A program made the position numbers and the translations under genes. Below are positions 17,000 through 27,006 of a stretch of 64,000 bases of DNA, one piece after another (the stretch's first letter is position 1; each line of letters begins with the position of its first letter). The stretch covers positions 310,001-374,000 of the forward strand of contig NZ_ATXB01000001.1 in the NCBI RefSeq assembly GCF_000421465.1. Reading direction: 5' to 3'. The DNA is from Methylohalobius crimeensis 10Ki. GTDB lineage: Bacteria; Pseudomonadota; Gammaproteobacteria; Methylococcales; Methylothermaceae. Under the pieces are notes generated by a model that saw nothing but the letters and a program-made list of their open reading frames with translations, did no database searches and was not told where the DNA came from.

Positions 17000-18553
17000 A
17001 TGCTAAGGTTTGCGCGTTTTGTCATCCTGCTTTCATTGGTTGCGGCGGGGGGCTTGACCGGTTGCGGTCAACAGCCGGTCAAGCCGAGCCGTCAGGTCGC
17101 CCCGGCCGCGGAGGCGTCGCCCGTTACTTTGCGGGTCAACCTGCGCGAAGCGGATCGCAGCGCTCCGAAAAAACAACCGGAAAAACCGTCTCCATCAAAA
17201 GACAATTTGTGGACCCGCTTGTTCTCGCTTTATCGATTGCCGGAGACGGATCATCCCCGCATCGACCAGCAATTGCAATGGTACGCCGAGCATCCGGAGT
17301 ATGTCGATCGCGTTCAAGCGCGGGCGCGGCCGTACCTCTACACCATCGTGGAAGCGATCGAACGCAACGGCTTGCCGGGTGAGTTGGCCTTGCTTCCGGT
17401 GGTGGAGAGCGCATTCCAGCCGGATGCTTATTCCCGGCGCCGGGCCGCCGGATTGTGGCAGTTCATTCCCTCCACCGGCCGGCTCTACGGCTTGGAGCAA
17501 AATTGGTGGCTGGATTTGCGCCGCGATGTGCACGCTTCCACCCGTGCGGCGATCCGCTATTTGAAAAAGCTCAATGCCGACTTCCACGGCGATTGGCTCT
17601 TGGCCCTGGCCGCCTATAATGCCGGCGAAGGGCGGGTGGCGCGAGCGATCCGGCGGAATCGCCGTCTCCATCAGCCGACCGATTTCTGGCATCTGCGCTT
17701 GCCCCGGGAAACGCGCGCCTATGTGCCCAAATTGCTGGCGGTGGCGCGTTTGTTCGCCCATATTGAAGAATACGACATGGCCCTCAATCCGATTCCCAAC
17801 CGTCCCCTTTACGGGATCGTCAACGTCGGCTCGCAAATCGATCTCAATCTGGCGGCGGAATTGGCACAGATGCCTTTGGAGGAATTGTATCGCTTGAATC
17901 CCGGTTTCCGGCGCTGGGCCACCGCCCCCGAAGGGCCCCATCGGCTGGTGTTGCCCTTGGAGAAGGTCGAGCTGTTCGAAGAGCACCTGGCCGAACTGCC
18001 CGAATCCAAGCGGGTGCGCTGGGAACGCTATCAGGTTCGCCGGGGAGAAACCTTGAGTGAGATCGCCCGGCATTATCAGGCGACGGTGAGCGTGATTCGT
18101 CAGATCAATCACCTGCGCGGCGATCTGATTTATCCGGGGCAGGCGTTGTTGATACCGATGGGTCCCCGGGATCGGGTGGAAATGGCTCAAGCCCGGTCGC
18201 GTCGATCCCAGGTTCATGTGGTGCATCGGGGCGATACCTTGTGGGATATTGCCCGCCGTTACGGGGTTGAGATCGGCCAATTGGCGCGCTTGAACGATCT
18301 TAGCGTGAACAGCCCTTTGCGAGTCGGTCAACGCTTGCGGGTGGACGGTGCCGGGGGAGAGAACGCACCTCAATGGGTGAATTATACGGTGCGCGAAGGC
18401 GACTCCCTTTATCGCATCGCCCTTCGCTTCGGCGTGCGCCTGCGGGATTTGCGCGACTGGAATCGAGACCGCTTGGAGTCGGTGCTGTATCCGGGCCAAA
18501 ATCTCAAGGTCTATCTGAATCAAACCGCGGCATTGGTTAATTCGACCAGTTAA
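17000..18553 (+). CDS. mltD: Membrane-bound lytic murein transglycosylase D with three LysM domains
   Basis: A 517-residue periplasmic lipoprotein that cleaves peptidoglycan with formation of 1,6-anhydromuramic ends. The signal peptide ends in lipobox 'LTGC' (Cys22). The SLT domain (about residues 110-240) holds the catalytic Glu in 'LPVVESAFQPDAYS' and 'AAGLWQFIPSTGRLYGL'. Three LysM repeats follow, starting near residues 346 ('YQVRRGETLSEIARHY'), 411 ('HVVHRGDTLWDIARRY') and 463 ('YTVREGDSLYRIALRF'). A GGGAGGAAATA ribosome-binding site is present. Divergent from the methyltransferase gene. Confidence 0.94.
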   Translation: MLRFARFVILLSLVAAGGLTGCGQQPVKPSRQVAPAAEASPVTLRVNLREADRSAPKKQPEKPSPSKDNLWTRLFSLYRLPETDHPRIDQQLQWYAEHPEYVDRVQARARPYLYTIVEAIERNGLPGELALLPVVESAFQPDAYSRRRAAGLWQFIPSTGRLYGLEQNWWLDLRRDVHASTRAAIRYLKKLNADFHGDWLLALAAYNAGEGRVARAIRRNRRLHQPTDFWHLRLPRETRAYVPKLLAVARLFAHIEEYDMALNPIPNRPLYGIVNVGSQIDLNLAAELAQMPLEELYRLNPGFRRWATAPEGPHRLVLPLEKVELFEEHLAELPESKRVRWERYQVRRGETLSEIARHYQATVSVIRQINHLRGDLIYPGQALLIPMGPRDRVEMAQARSRRSQVHVVHRGDTLWDIARRYGVEIGQLARLNDLSVNSPLRVGQRLRVDGAGGENAPQWVNYTVREGDSLYRIALRFGVRLRDLRDWNRDRLESVLYPGQNLKVYLNQTAALVNSTS

Positions 18554-18632
18554 TCCCGAGATTGATACCACCCTAGCGGTAGTCCGGCAAGCAGGGTGTC
18601 TTCCCTCCTTGGGGGGGGCGGGATGGCGGATA

Positions 18633-20303
18633 TTAGGATGGTTGCTCTTCCAGCCTACCGTACTGGTTCATGTGGGGAGAGGTTGGAGACAGCGATTTGC
18701 CCGGCAGGGCCGACAGTAGTTTTTCCGTATAGGGGTGGCGGGGGGAGAAGAGCACTTGCCGGGTTTCCCCCAACTCCACGATTTTGCCGTCCTGCATGAC
18801 CGCCACCTGATCGGCGATTTCCGCCACCACCGCCAGGTCGTGGCTGATGAACAGATAGCTGACCCCGGTGCGTTGCTGCAATTGCTTCAGCAATTCGATA
18901 ATTTGTTTTTGCACCGACACGTCCAAGGCGCTGGTGATTTCGTCGCAGACGATCAGCCGGGGTTCCACCGCAAGCGCCCGGGCGATGCAAATGCGCTGAC
19001 GTTGGCCGCCGGAAAATTCGTGCGGATAGCGCAGCCGGCTTTGGGGCGGCAGACCCACGTCCTTCAGCAGTTGTTCGATCCGTTCCCCATGGGATTTGGC
19101 GGGAAGGTCGGTGCGTAAGGACCGGATCCCTTCGGCCACGATGTCGCCCACCAGCATTCTCGGATTCATGGCCGAAAACGGATCCTGAAACACGATCTGG
19201 AGCGCCCGGCAGCGCTGCCGGACCGGCACTCCCTCCAATTCCCGGCCGTCGAAATAGACCCTTCCCCCGGTGGGCGGTATCAATTGCAACAGCGCTTTGC
19301 CTAAAGTGGTCTTGCCGCAGCCCGATTCGCCCACCAGGGCCAGGGTCTGCCCTTGGGGGAGGGTAAAGGAGACCCCGTCCACCGCGCGGACGTGGTCCTT
19401 GACCCGTTTCAAGAGGCCTTTTCGAACCGGATACCACACCTTGAAATCGCGCACTTGAAGCAAGGGGGAAGCCGCCTGTTCGGTAGGCGCCGCCGCGGCG
19501 AGGCAGCTTTCCAAGCGAGGCAAGGTATCCAGAAGCTGGCGGGTGTAGGGATGTTTGGGGCGGCTAAAGAGCGGGGCTTCCCGTTTATCCAAGGTTTCGA
19601 CGATGGCGCCGTTTTGCATCACCGCCGCCGAGTCGGCCAGATCGGCGACCAAGCCCAGATCGTGGGTAATCAACCACAAGGCCATGTCGCGTTGGCGTTG
19701 GATCTTGGCGAGCAGGTCCATGATCTGGGCCTGGATGGTGACGTCCAGCGCGGTGGTGGGCTCGTCGGCGATGAGCAGATCCGGTTCCCCGGCCAGGGCG
19801 ATGGCGATCATCACCCGTTGGCGTTGCCCCCCCGACAATTGGTGGGGATACGTGTCGATCCGTTGTTCCGGGGCGGGGATGCCCACTTGGCGCAATAGTT
19901 CCAGGCTCTGTTGCCGGACCCGCTTGCGTCGGACGCCCAATTGCCGTACCAAGACTTCGGCGATTTGCTCGCCCACCGTTCTTACCGGATTGAGAGAAGT
20001 CATGGGGTCCTGGAAGATCATTCCGATGCGCTTGCCGCGGAGGCGGTTCATCTGCCGTTCGGGGACCTGCAACAGATCGATGCCGTCGAGCATGATCCGT
20101 CCGGCGGTGATGCGAGCGTCCGGCGGCAGTAGACGCATCACCGACAAGGCGGTGATCGATTTACCGGAACCGGACTCCCCCACCAGAGCGAAGGTTTCAC
20201 CGCGGCGGACGGTGAAACCCGCGCCGTCCACCGCGGTGAAAGTGCGGCCCGCCTGGCGGAACTGCGTGGACAGACCTTCGACGTGGAGCAGCGTTTCGCT
20301 CAT
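18633..20303 (-). CDS. yejF: Peptide ABC transporter, duplicated ATPase subunit (YejF-like)
   Basis: A 556-residue protein made of two ABC ATPase domains in tandem. Domain 1: Walker A 'GESGSGKS', signature '[15 protein letters not shown]', Walker B '[12 protein letters not shown]'. Domain 2: Walker A 'GESGCGKT', signature '[15 protein letters not shown]', Walker B '[12 protein letters not shown]'. This fused layout is typical of YejF and related oligopeptide importers. The start at 20303 overlaps the serB stop as ATGA, so it belongs to the operon with the permeases and binding protein despite serB lying between. Confidence 0.9.
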   Translation of the reverse strand: MSETLLHVEGLSTQFRQAGRTFTAVDGAGFTVRRGETFALVGESGSGKSITALSVMRLLPPDARITAGRIMLDGIDLLQVPERQMNRLRGKRIGMIFQDPMTSLNPVRTVGEQIAEVLVRQLGVRRKRVRQQSLELLRQVGIPAPEQRIDTYPHQLSGGQRQRVMIAIALAGEPDLLIADEPTTALDVTIQAQIMDLLAKIQRQRDMALWLITHDLGLVADLADSAAVMQNGAIVETLDKREAPLFSRPKHPYTRQLLDTLPRLESCLAAAAPTEQAASPLLQVRDFKVWYPVRKGLLKRVKDHVRAVDGVSFTLPQGQTLALVGESGCGKTTLGKALLQLIPPTGGRVYFDGRELEGVPVRQRCRALQIVFQDPFSAMNPRMLVGDIVAEGIRSLRTDLPAKSHGERIEQLLKDVGLPPQSRLRYPHEFSGGQRQRICIARALAVEPRLIVCDEITSALDVSVQKQIIELLKQLQQRTGVSYLFISHDLAVVAEIADQVAVMQDGKIVELGETRQVLFSPRHPYTEKLLSALPGKSLSPTSPHMNQYGRLEEQPS

Positions 20304-21136
20304 GACGCCGCGACAAGATAACGAATATCGTGCCAATCCCCCCGATCGATCAGGGCATCGGCGTGACGACGGGCGATGGGGTGGCCGTGATAGGCCACGC
20401 CCATTCCCGCCTGTTGGAACATCAAGACGTCGTTGGCACCATCCCCCACGGCGATCGTCTGGTTTGGAGCAATGCCCATTTCGCGCACCAAATCATGGAG
20501 GAATTCGGCTTTGCCCTGTCCGTCCACGATCGTACCGCCGAGCCGGCCGGTGAGTCGACCGCTGCGGGATTCCAGGACGCAGGCACGGGCCCGGTCGATG
20601 GGGAGGATTTTTTGCAGGCGATCGGTGAAGAAGGTGAAGCCGCCCGATACCAGCGCCGTGGCGATCCCGCGTTCCTTGAGCCAGGCCAGGGTGGCGGCGG
20701 CGCCCGGCTGCAGGGCGGGTTTCATGCGCTGCTGGAAAACTTCTTCCAAAACGCTTTCCGGCAATCCCTCCAAAAGCGCGACCCGCTCTTTAAGCGCGGC
20801 GGCAAAATCCAATTCCCCCGCCATGGCTTTCTCCGTGATCGCCGCCACTTGATAGCGCAAATTCAGGGTCGCGGCGATCTCGTCGATGGTTTCGATGGCG
20901 ATCAGGGTGGAGTCCATGTCGGTGACCACCAGTTTGACTTGCGCCGGCTCGAACGCCAAGGGCAGGGTGTTGACGTCGCAGCTCAGTTCCCGCCGCAGCC
21001 CGTCCAAGTCCAACGGCTCGGCATGCCGTAGCAGCAGATGATCGGGACGGCGCTGCACGGCTCCCAAAGCGGCGAGCCGATCGTTCAGGTCGGGGGAGAG
21101 GTGGGCGCGGTGGATGACGGTTCGATAAGTAGGCAT
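20300..21136 (-). CDS. serB: Phosphoserine phosphatase
   Basis: A 278-residue HAD-family enzyme for the last step of serine biosynthesis. The nucleophile motif is 'VVTDMDSTLIAIETIDEIAA' (Asp73, Asp75). Motif II is 'ALVSGGFTFF', motif IV 'AVGDGANDVLMFQQAGMG'. The N-terminal 70 residues form the regulatory region usual in proteobacterial SerB. It lies inside a peptide-transporter operon, overlapping yejF by 4 bases and 25 bases after the yejE-like gene. Serine supply and the serine-cycle genes 7-9 kb away may be metabolically linked. Confidence 0.93.
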   Translation of the reverse strand: MPTYRTVIHRAHLSPDLNDRLAALGAVQRRPDHLLLRHAEPLDLDGLRRELSCDVNTLPLAFEPAQVKLVVTDMDSTLIAIETIDEIAATLNLRYQVAAITEKAMAGELDFAAALKERVALLEGLPESVLEEVFQQRMKPALQPGAAATLAWLKERGIATALVSGGFTFFTDRLQKILPIDRARACVLESRSGRLTGRLGGTIVDGQGKAEFLHDLVREMGIAPNQTIAVGDGANDVLMFQQAGMGVAYHGHPIARRHADALIDRGDWHDIRYLVAAS

Positions 21137-21161
21137 GGTGTTTATTTGCGAATGGACGATC

Positions 21162-22508
21162 TCATTCCTCGGCCCGCCTCGGGTCGAAGGCATCGCGGAC
21201 CGTGTCGGCGAACAGATTGGCCGCCAGCACGAAGGAGAACATGAAAATGAAAGCGGCGGTCAGGGTCCACCAGACGATGGGGTCGCGGGCCAGCTCCAGG
21301 CGCGCGCTGTTGATCATATTGCCCCAGCTCTGGGTGGTGGGATCGACCCCGATGTTGACATAGGCCAATACCGCCTCGGCCAGTACCAAGCCGCTGAAAT
21401 CCAGTACCACCGAGATCAGGACGATGTGGAACACGTTGGGGAGAATATGACGGATCAGCGTCCTCGGATGGGAAACCCCCAGGGCTTGAGCCGCCTGGAC
21501 GTAATCCATTTCCCGCAGTTTCAGGGTTTCCGCCCTCAGCAGACGGCACAGACCGGTCCAATTGGTGATTCCCAGGATCAGGCAGAGGAAGAACAGGCGC
21601 ATGTCGGCGCGTACCGCAAGGTTGTCGAACTGTTCCGGATGGGCGGCGATATAGACCTGGAGCATCAAGATGGCCGCGGCGATCAGGAGCACGCCGGGGA
21701 TGGAATTCAAGGTGGTGTAGAGGTATTGAATGACGTCGTCCACCCAGCCGCGGAAATAGCCGGCCAATACCCCCAAACTCAAGGCGAAGGGGAGCATGAC
21801 CAAGGTGGTCAAGGTGCCGATGATCAGGCCGGTGCGGATACTCTTCAGGCTTTGATAGAGCACGTCCTCGCCCACCTTGTCGGTTCCCAGGACGTGGTAC
21901 TTGAGGCTCAATTCGGCGATGCTAAATCCGGCGATCAGGATCGCCGCCGTGGTGACCCCCAAAGTGACCCAGGGAAGCCCGTTTCGGGCGGTGTCGGAAG
22001 GCGGCCTTGTCCGGCGGCGGAGGAATATCACCGCCAGGCAGCCCAGCAACCAGATTCCCGATCCCTTGACGGTGCCCAATAGCGCAGTGCCAGCGATATC
22101 CGCCCATTTATCTTCGGGATTGGCGAGATGGGCGCCGCCGTGTTTCAGGGGTGGATAGGTCCAGATTTGGCGTCCGTCGGACCCGATTTGGAATTCGCGT
22201 GAATAAAGATGGGTGGCGAATGGGGCGGAATAGGTTTTTTCCGTCCGGACCCTAAGGGGTTCGACCCACCGGTCGAAGAGGCTCAGCATCTGGCCGTTGT
22301 CGGCGTTGCGGAAATGCAGAGAATCCAGCAGGCCGATGCCGGTGAAGGCCAATAATACGGTCAGGGCCGCCATCCCGGTCCGGTTGTGGACGATTTTGCG
22401 CCACGGCCGGCGAAGGTGCTCCTGACGCCGGGCGTAGACGATCAGCGCGGCGATGGCGGCGGCGAGTACGAACAAAAGCGCGTCGGTCCACAGCACCACC
22501 CAGGTCAT
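21162..22508 (-). CDS. yejE: Peptide ABC transporter permease (YejE/OppC-like)
   Basis: A 448-residue inner-membrane permease. Two hydrophobic segments lie in the N-terminal third, separated by a long periplasmic loop (about residues 70-150). The C-terminal transport domain has the EAA loop 'YVQAAQALGVSHPRTLIRHILPN', which contacts the ATPase. It is longer than OppC (about 300 aa), closer to the YejE type. The ATG at 22508 overlaps the stop of the upstream permease (ATGA), showing translational coupling. Confidence 0.88.
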   Translation of the reverse strand: MTWVVLWTDALLFVLAAAIAALIVYARRQEHLRRPWRKIVHNRTGMAALTVLLAFTGIGLLDSLHFRNADNGQMLSLFDRWVEPLRVRTEKTYSAPFATHLYSREFQIGSDGRQIWTYPPLKHGGAHLANPEDKWADIAGTALLGTVKGSGIWLLGCLAVIFLRRRTRPPSDTARNGLPWVTLGVTTAAILIAGFSIAELSLKYHVLGTDKVGEDVLYQSLKSIRTGLIIGTLTTLVMLPFALSLGVLAGYFRGWVDDVIQYLYTTLNSIPGVLLIAAAILMLQVYIAAHPEQFDNLAVRADMRLFFLCLILGITNWTGLCRLLRAETLKLREMDYVQAAQALGVSHPRTLIRHILPNVFHIVLISVVLDFSGLVLAEAVLAYVNIGVDPTTQSWGNMINSARLELARDPIVWWTLTAAFIFMFSFVLAANLFADTVRDAFDPRRAEE

Positions 22509-23482
22509 TGCAGGCGCACCCTCGGATCCACGAGTGTATAGGAAATGTCGGTCAAAACCAGGCCTAGAATATACAACGCCGATCCCAAAAACACCATGGA
22601 GCGGACGATGGCGAAATCCTGCCGGTTGATGGCGTCGATGGTGTAGCTGCCCAGCCCCGGAATACTGAAAAAGGACTCGGTCAAAAGGCTGCCCATGAAC
22701 AGCAGCGGCAGCAGGGCCACCACCCCGGTGAGAATGGGAATCAAGGCGTTCTGGAGTACGTGGCGGAACAAGACCGCCGGTTCCGATAACCCCTTGGCGC
22801 GGGCGGTGCGGACGTAATCCTGCTCGATCTCCTCCAGGAATAGCGTGCGGTACCAGCGCACGCCCGATCCGATGCCCGATACCACCCCCACCAGGATCGG
22901 CAGGATGATGAAATAAATTGCGTTGAGCCCGCCGGCGTAGCCGGAGATGGGCACCAGCTTCATGATTTTGCCGAACAGATACTGCCCGGCGATGATGTAG
23001 AACAAGGCGGAAATGGACATCAGGATGACGCAGGCGGTCAGTCCCGAAAACTCCAGATAGGTTCGGCGGAAGAACACCAGCAGCAAGGCGAAGGTGATGT
23101 TGACCGTCATCCCCAAAACCAGGCTGGGTACGGCGATGGCCAGGGAAGGCCACATTCGCTGCTTGATGTCGGCGCCGATGTCGCGGCCGCTGTCGGAGCG
23201 CCCGAAACGCAGCAGAAATAAATTGACCGACTTCTGGAAAAAGATCGTCCGGGTGACGGTCTCCACGCCTTGCGCGCCAGCGTTGACGAACAGCGGCAGA
23301 TCGTAACCGTGTTCGTGCTTCCACTTGTCGATGGCGTCTTGGGTGACGTGTTTGTGGCCCAATTGCATGCGCGCCATGTCGTCGGGGGGGTTGACCACGA
23401 AGAACAGCACGAAGGTAATCACGTTGATCCCGATCAGGATCGGAAACGCGTGCAAGATCCGGCGCAGCAAATAGGCGGTCAT
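22505..23482 (-). CDS. yejB: Peptide ABC transporter permease (YejB/OppB-like)
   Basis: A 325-residue permease beginning 'MTAYLLRRILHAFPILIGIN', the typical OppB/DppB N-terminus. The EAA motif is 'YVRTARAKGLSEPAVLFRHVLQN'. Six hydrophobic helices can be traced. Longer open frames upstream lie inside the binding-protein gene and are ignored. Start and stop overlap both neighbours by ATGA. Confidence 0.9.
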   Translation of the reverse strand: MTAYLLRRILHAFPILIGINVITFVLFFVVNPPDDMARMQLGHKHVTQDAIDKWKHEHGYDLPLFVNAGAQGVETVTRTIFFQKSVNLFLLRFGRSDSGRDIGADIKQRMWPSLAIAVPSLVLGMTVNITFALLLVFFRRTYLEFSGLTACVILMSISALFYIIAGQYLFGKIMKLVPISGYAGGLNAIYFIILPILVGVVSGIGSGVRWYRTLFLEEIEQDYVRTARAKGLSEPAVLFRHVLQNALIPILTGVVALLPLLFMGSLLTESFFSIPGLGSYTIDAINRQDFAIVRSMVFLGSALYILGLVLTDISYTLVDPRVRLQ

Positions 23483-25659
23483 GACCGGGCACCCGCCTGC
23501 ATCCGTTTGCGGTAACAGAGCCACGCCGGCAGGCCGGCCGCCACCAGACCCAGCAGGACCAGTCCCAGCGGCCACCAGATCGGCCGGTTCCAGCGCCTGC
23601 GTGCTTTCGCCCGGCGGTCCGGTTCCAGGCGCAAGTATTTGAGGGTGTTGTTGGCCATCAAATTGGGCTTCACGTTGTGCAGCCAGCCATGATACAGAGT
23701 GAAGTTTTTGGGATGGAAGCCGAACATCCACGGCGCGTCACGGCGGATGATCGCCTGGAGTTTTTGGATCAGCTCGAGTCGCTTCGGCGTATCGTCCATG
23801 TAGCGCATCCGTTCGAACAGGCGGTCGAATTCGGGGTTGTGATAGTTGGCGGCGTTCTCCCCGCCGTGCTCGACCTTTCCGTTGGGACCGTAGAACAGGA
23901 AAAAGAAGTTTTCCGGATCGGGGTAGTCGGCGTTCCATCCCCAGGTGAAAATTTGGGCGTTGCCGGTACGCATTTTTTGGCGGAATCGATTGTAATCGGT
24001 GGCCCGAACCACCAGTTCGATGCCCAGTTTGGCCAATTGCTTCCGGTACCAGTTGAGGCGTGCCTTGTCGTCGGGTCCGCCGCCGGGCGTATCGAGGTAG
24101 AGCAGCAAGGGCTGCCCGGTTTTGGGGTCGCGGCCGCCCGGATAGCCCGCCTCGGCCAAGAGTCGGCGGGCTTCCCGGATCGATTTGCGCCGCGGGTGGC
24201 CGTTTTGCCAGCGGTAGAGATAAGGATTGATGCCTTCCGGTCCTTTCAGATAGCCGAAAATCCCCGGCGGCAACGCCCCCTGGGCGGGGACGCCCCGGCC
24301 GTTCAGGAAAATGGAAATGTATTCCTCGTAATCCACGGCGATGGAGAGGGCTTGACGCAGCTTGCGCCCGGATTCCTTCAAGCCGCCGACAACCGGATCG
24401 AGCAGGTTGAATCCCAGGTAATAGATGGAAGGGGCCACTGAAGTTTGCAGATGGATTCCTTTGTCCTTGAGGGCGTCGGTCAGTTCCGCCTGTCCGCCGC
24501 CGCCGAAACGGATCGCTTGGTCGAAACTGTCGGAGCCGATACCGGAGGCCTCGTAATAACCCTGCAGGAATTTATTCCAGGAGGGAATGGATTCCCGTTC
24601 CAAAATATAGTGGATTTCGTCGATGAAGGGCAACGCTTTGCCGGCGTCGGCGAGCAATCCCTGGGCGGCATCGCCGCCTTCCCCCGTTTGCGGATAGGTT
24701 TCGCCGTGGAAGTTGGGGTTTCGGGTCAGCACCATGCGCCGGTTGGGGTTGTTTTCCGTCAGCAGATAAGGGCCGGTTCCCACGGGATACCAGTCCATGG
24801 TGATATTGCGTTCGATCAAGGGGGGTTGATGGTAGAACTGGTCGGCCTCCCAAGGTGTGGGCGCGAAGAAAGGCATGGCCAGCCAGTATTTGAACTGGGG
24901 GTATTTGCCGTGCAGCCGGATCACGTAGCGATAGCGGCCCAGCACCCGGACGCCGCTGATCCGGAAGGGGCGCACGTCGAAGAATTCCCCGGGCGCTTCT
25001 TCCGCCTGGGTCAGGCTTTCCCGGTAGTAACTTTGGACCTCCTTGGCAAAAGCTTCGAGTCCCACGATGTGCTCTTGCATCAGGCCCGCGATGGGAGAAT
25101 GGATTTGCGGATGAACCAGGCGTTTGATTTGATAGACGTAATCTTGGGCGGTCAATTCGCGGCTGCCCTGATGGGGAAAATCCCGCGGGCTGCGGATGCC
25201 CTCCAAATCCGCTTCGCTGAGGCGGTGGTAGCGGAAGCCCCCTTGGTCGTTGCGGGCGAATGCCGGATGGGGCTGGAAGCGAATGCCCGGTTTCAGGGTG
25301 ATCAGATATTCGCTGTAGGCGATGTCCTCGGCCGGGGTGTCCGGGGGGAGGGGGCGGCCCTGCGGGTCGAAGTAGGTCACTTCGGGCATCTTGCTCGCGG
25401 TGAGGGGAATCAAGGTGTAGGGACGCTTGAGGTAGTGGTATTGCAAGGGCGGCTCGTAGATCTGAGCGATCAGGCTGTATTCGTCGGCACTGTACGACAC
25501 CGCCGGATCCAAATGCTTGGGCCGCTCGGCGAACGAAGAATAGTAAATATCCCGGCTCCGTTCCGAAGCCGGGTACGGGTTGTTCAGCGGACCTTGGCAG
25601 CCGCCCAATAAAGTCAGTGCGACCAGCCATCCGAAAGTGAGTTGACGGGAGATTGTCAT
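23479..25659 (-). CDS. yejA: Peptide ABC transporter substrate-binding lipoprotein with C-terminal membrane anchor
   Basis: A 726-residue family 5 solute-binding protein. The N-terminal signal ends in a lipobox-like 'LLGGC'. The SBP_bac_5 body is recognisable in 'RHLDPAVSYSADEYSLIAQI'-like and 'QALSIAVDYEEYISIFLNGR' segments, and 'IFTWGWNADYPDPENFFFLF'. Unusually, the last 35 residues hold a hydrophobic helix ('WWPLGLVLLGLVAAGLPAWL') followed by basic residues, so both ends may be membrane-attached. It is the first gene of the operon SBP-permease-permease-serB-ATPase. The ligand, probably oligopeptides, is inferred from family only. Confidence 0.88.
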   Translation of the reverse strand: MTISRQLTFGWLVALTLLGGCQGPLNNPYPASERSRDIYYSSFAERPKHLDPAVSYSADEYSLIAQIYEPPLQYHYLKRPYTLIPLTASKMPEVTYFDPQGRPLPPDTPAEDIAYSEYLITLKPGIRFQPHPAFARNDQGGFRYHRLSEADLEGIRSPRDFPHQGSRELTAQDYVYQIKRLVHPQIHSPIAGLMQEHIVGLEAFAKEVQSYYRESLTQAEEAPGEFFDVRPFRISGVRVLGRYRYVIRLHGKYPQFKYWLAMPFFAPTPWEADQFYHQPPLIERNITMDWYPVGTGPYLLTENNPNRRMVLTRNPNFHGETYPQTGEGGDAAQGLLADAGKALPFIDEIHYILERESIPSWNKFLQGYYEASGIGSDSFDQAIRFGGGGQAELTDALKDKGIHLQTSVAPSIYYLGFNLLDPVVGGLKESGRKLRQALSIAVDYEEYISIFLNGRGVPAQGALPPGIFGYLKGPEGINPYLYRWQNGHPRRKSIREARRLLAEAGYPGGRDPKTGQPLLLYLDTPGGGPDDKARLNWYRKQLAKLGIELVVRATDYNRFRQKMRTGNAQIFTWGWNADYPDPENFFFLFYGPNGKVEHGGENAANYHNPEFDRLFERMRYMDDTPKRLELIQKLQAIIRRDAPWMFGFHPKNFTLYHGWLHNVKPNLMANNTLKYLRLEPDRRAKARRRWNRPIWWPLGLVLLGLVAAGLPAWLCYRKRMQAGARS

Positions 25660-25689
25660 GGACGCGTACTATATCATTTCGTTTCGATC

Positions 25690-26190
25690 ATGGCGTGGGT
25701 CAAAACAATGATTCGCTTATTATTGCTGTTAATCGTGTTGGGCGGGGTGATTTGGGGCTTTAGATGGTTGATGCGGACGCCGCCCCGGGAAGTGGCCGCC
25801 AAATTGCGGGGCCCCGCCGGCATGGCGTTGATCGGGTTTTTGGTGTTGTTCGCCGTGGCGGCCCACAGTTGGCTTCTGCCGGTTTTGGGGGCGGCAGGGG
25901 TGGTGCTTCTGCGCGGCCTGCCCCATCTGTTTCAGTGGTGGCCGACCTTGGAGCGGATCTGGCGGCAACGGCCGCGGTCGGAAAGCGCGCGCGCCGGGCG
26001 CGACTCGATGCCCGGGTCGGTGGCGGAGGCCTATGAAATCCTGGGGTTGAAACCCGGCGCCAACCGCGCCGAGATTGTCGCCGCCCATCGCCGTTTGATG
26101 CAAAAAGTCCATCCCGATCGGGGCGGTTCGGACTATATCGCCGCCCAAATCAATCGGGCCAAGGAAATTTTGCTCAATTCCCACAAATAA
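25690..26190 (+). CDS. Membrane-anchored DnaJ-domain protein
   Basis: A protein of 166 residues, counting from the ATG at 25690 ('MAWVKTMIRLLLLLIV'). Two hydrophobic segments (about residues 6-24 and 42-76) are followed by a short J domain with the HPD motif in 'LMQKVHPDRGGSDYIAAQIN'. This layout resembles Pam18/TIM14-like and DjlA-like co-chaperones that stimulate Hsp70 at a membrane. Start codons at 25642 and 25708 are also possible; 25690 avoids overlap with the divergent gene at 25659. The partner DnaK is not in the window. Confidence 0.8.
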   Translation: MAWVKTMIRLLLLLIVLGGVIWGFRWLMRTPPREVAAKLRGPAGMALIGFLVLFAVAAHSWLLPVLGAAGVVLLRGLPHLFQWWPTLERIWRQRPRSESARAGRDSMPGSVAEAYEILGLKPGANRAEIVAAHRRLMQKVHPDRGGSDYIAAQINRAKEILLNSHK

Positions 26191-26579
26191 TTCTTGCATT
26201 TATCGGTCGACTCTCATAATCTTGCTCTTATCTGACCGAGTTGATGATTTATGGATTTCCTTGTCTCCGAACTCCGACCTAAACCGGAGTTCCCAAAGCC
26301 CTCCCCGGGGCGGCCGCACTTCCAAGGTGCGGCGTTATTTCGTTTTACCTTGATTCCCTTCTTATCCAGGTTCGACGCGCTACGCGCAATCTCCGCGATG
26401 TTTTTCCGTCTATGGCAAGAGCTATCCTCGTGGGCGACTGAGTCGTGCTCTAGGCGTGCGCGCAAATTCAAAAACTTGGGCGCCAGCCCGGGACTCGTAA
26501 CATCGGCTTTCGCGCCATTGGCCGATTTTGCGATCAGTGCAGATAAATGGCGTGTTTCTTTTCCGATAGGGTTGTAGCA
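26191..26579 (+). promoter_or_regulatory. 390-bp gene-free stretch before the RRM gene, candidate structured leader
   Basis: No coding frame of credible composition is seen. It contains a perfect 8-bp hairpin GAACTCCG (26269-26276) / CGGAGTTC (26285-26292) and a GC-rich segment around 26300-26335. Small RRM proteins often have long regulated 5' leaders; here that is inference only, and no transcription start is visible with confidence. Confidence 0.3.
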
Positions 26580-26855
26580 ATGAAAAACATCTATGTGGGC
26601 AACTTGCCGTATCAGTTGAGCGAGGATGAACTGCGCGATGCGTTTTCCCAATTTGGGGATGTGTCTTCGGTACGTATCATCAAGGATCGTTATACCGACC
26701 GTTCCAAAGGTTTCGGCTTCGTCGAAATGTCAGTGGATTCGGAAGCGGAAGACGCGATCAAGAATCTCGACGGTCAAGATCTCAAAGGACGCGCGCTGCG
26801 TGTCAATGAGGCCCGTCCTCGGGACGACTTCCGGCCGCGCCGGCAGTTCGCTTAA
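26580..26855 (+). CDS. Small RNA-binding protein with one RRM domain
   Basis: A 91-residue protein that is nearly all one RNA-recognition motif. RNP2 is 'KNIYVGNLPY' at residues 2-11; RNP1 is 'KGFGFVEM' near residue 43. The C-terminus is Arg-rich ('ARPRDDFRPRRQFA'). Such single-RRM proteins in bacteria are often cold-induced. The ATG at 26580 is used because the family starts directly with RNP2; a start at 26547 would add 11 unrelated residues. Confidence 0.9.
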   Translation: MKNIYVGNLPYQLSEDELRDAFSQFGDVSSVRIIKDRYTDRSKGFGFVEMSVDSEAEDAIKNLDGQDLKGRALRVNEARPRDDFRPRRQFA

Positions 26856-26900
26856 ATCAAGCTTCGCAACCGTCTGCCTCGGCGGCCGGGGATTGCAGCG

Positions 26901-26932
26901 ACCCGAGGGCGGCATTCGCTCTCGGGTTTTTT
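26901..26932 (+). terminator. Rho-independent terminator after the RRM gene
   Basis: Stem ACCCGAG (26901-26907) with CTCGGGT (26921-26927), a 13-base loop, followed immediately by a T-run to 26932. Confidence 0.82.
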
Positions 26933-27006
26933 ATGTCGATTGCTTTTCCCGGATCTTATCAGTACGCTGCCCGCCGTTGGCCGAATAGCGCTATGAGGAA
27001 GAGTTC

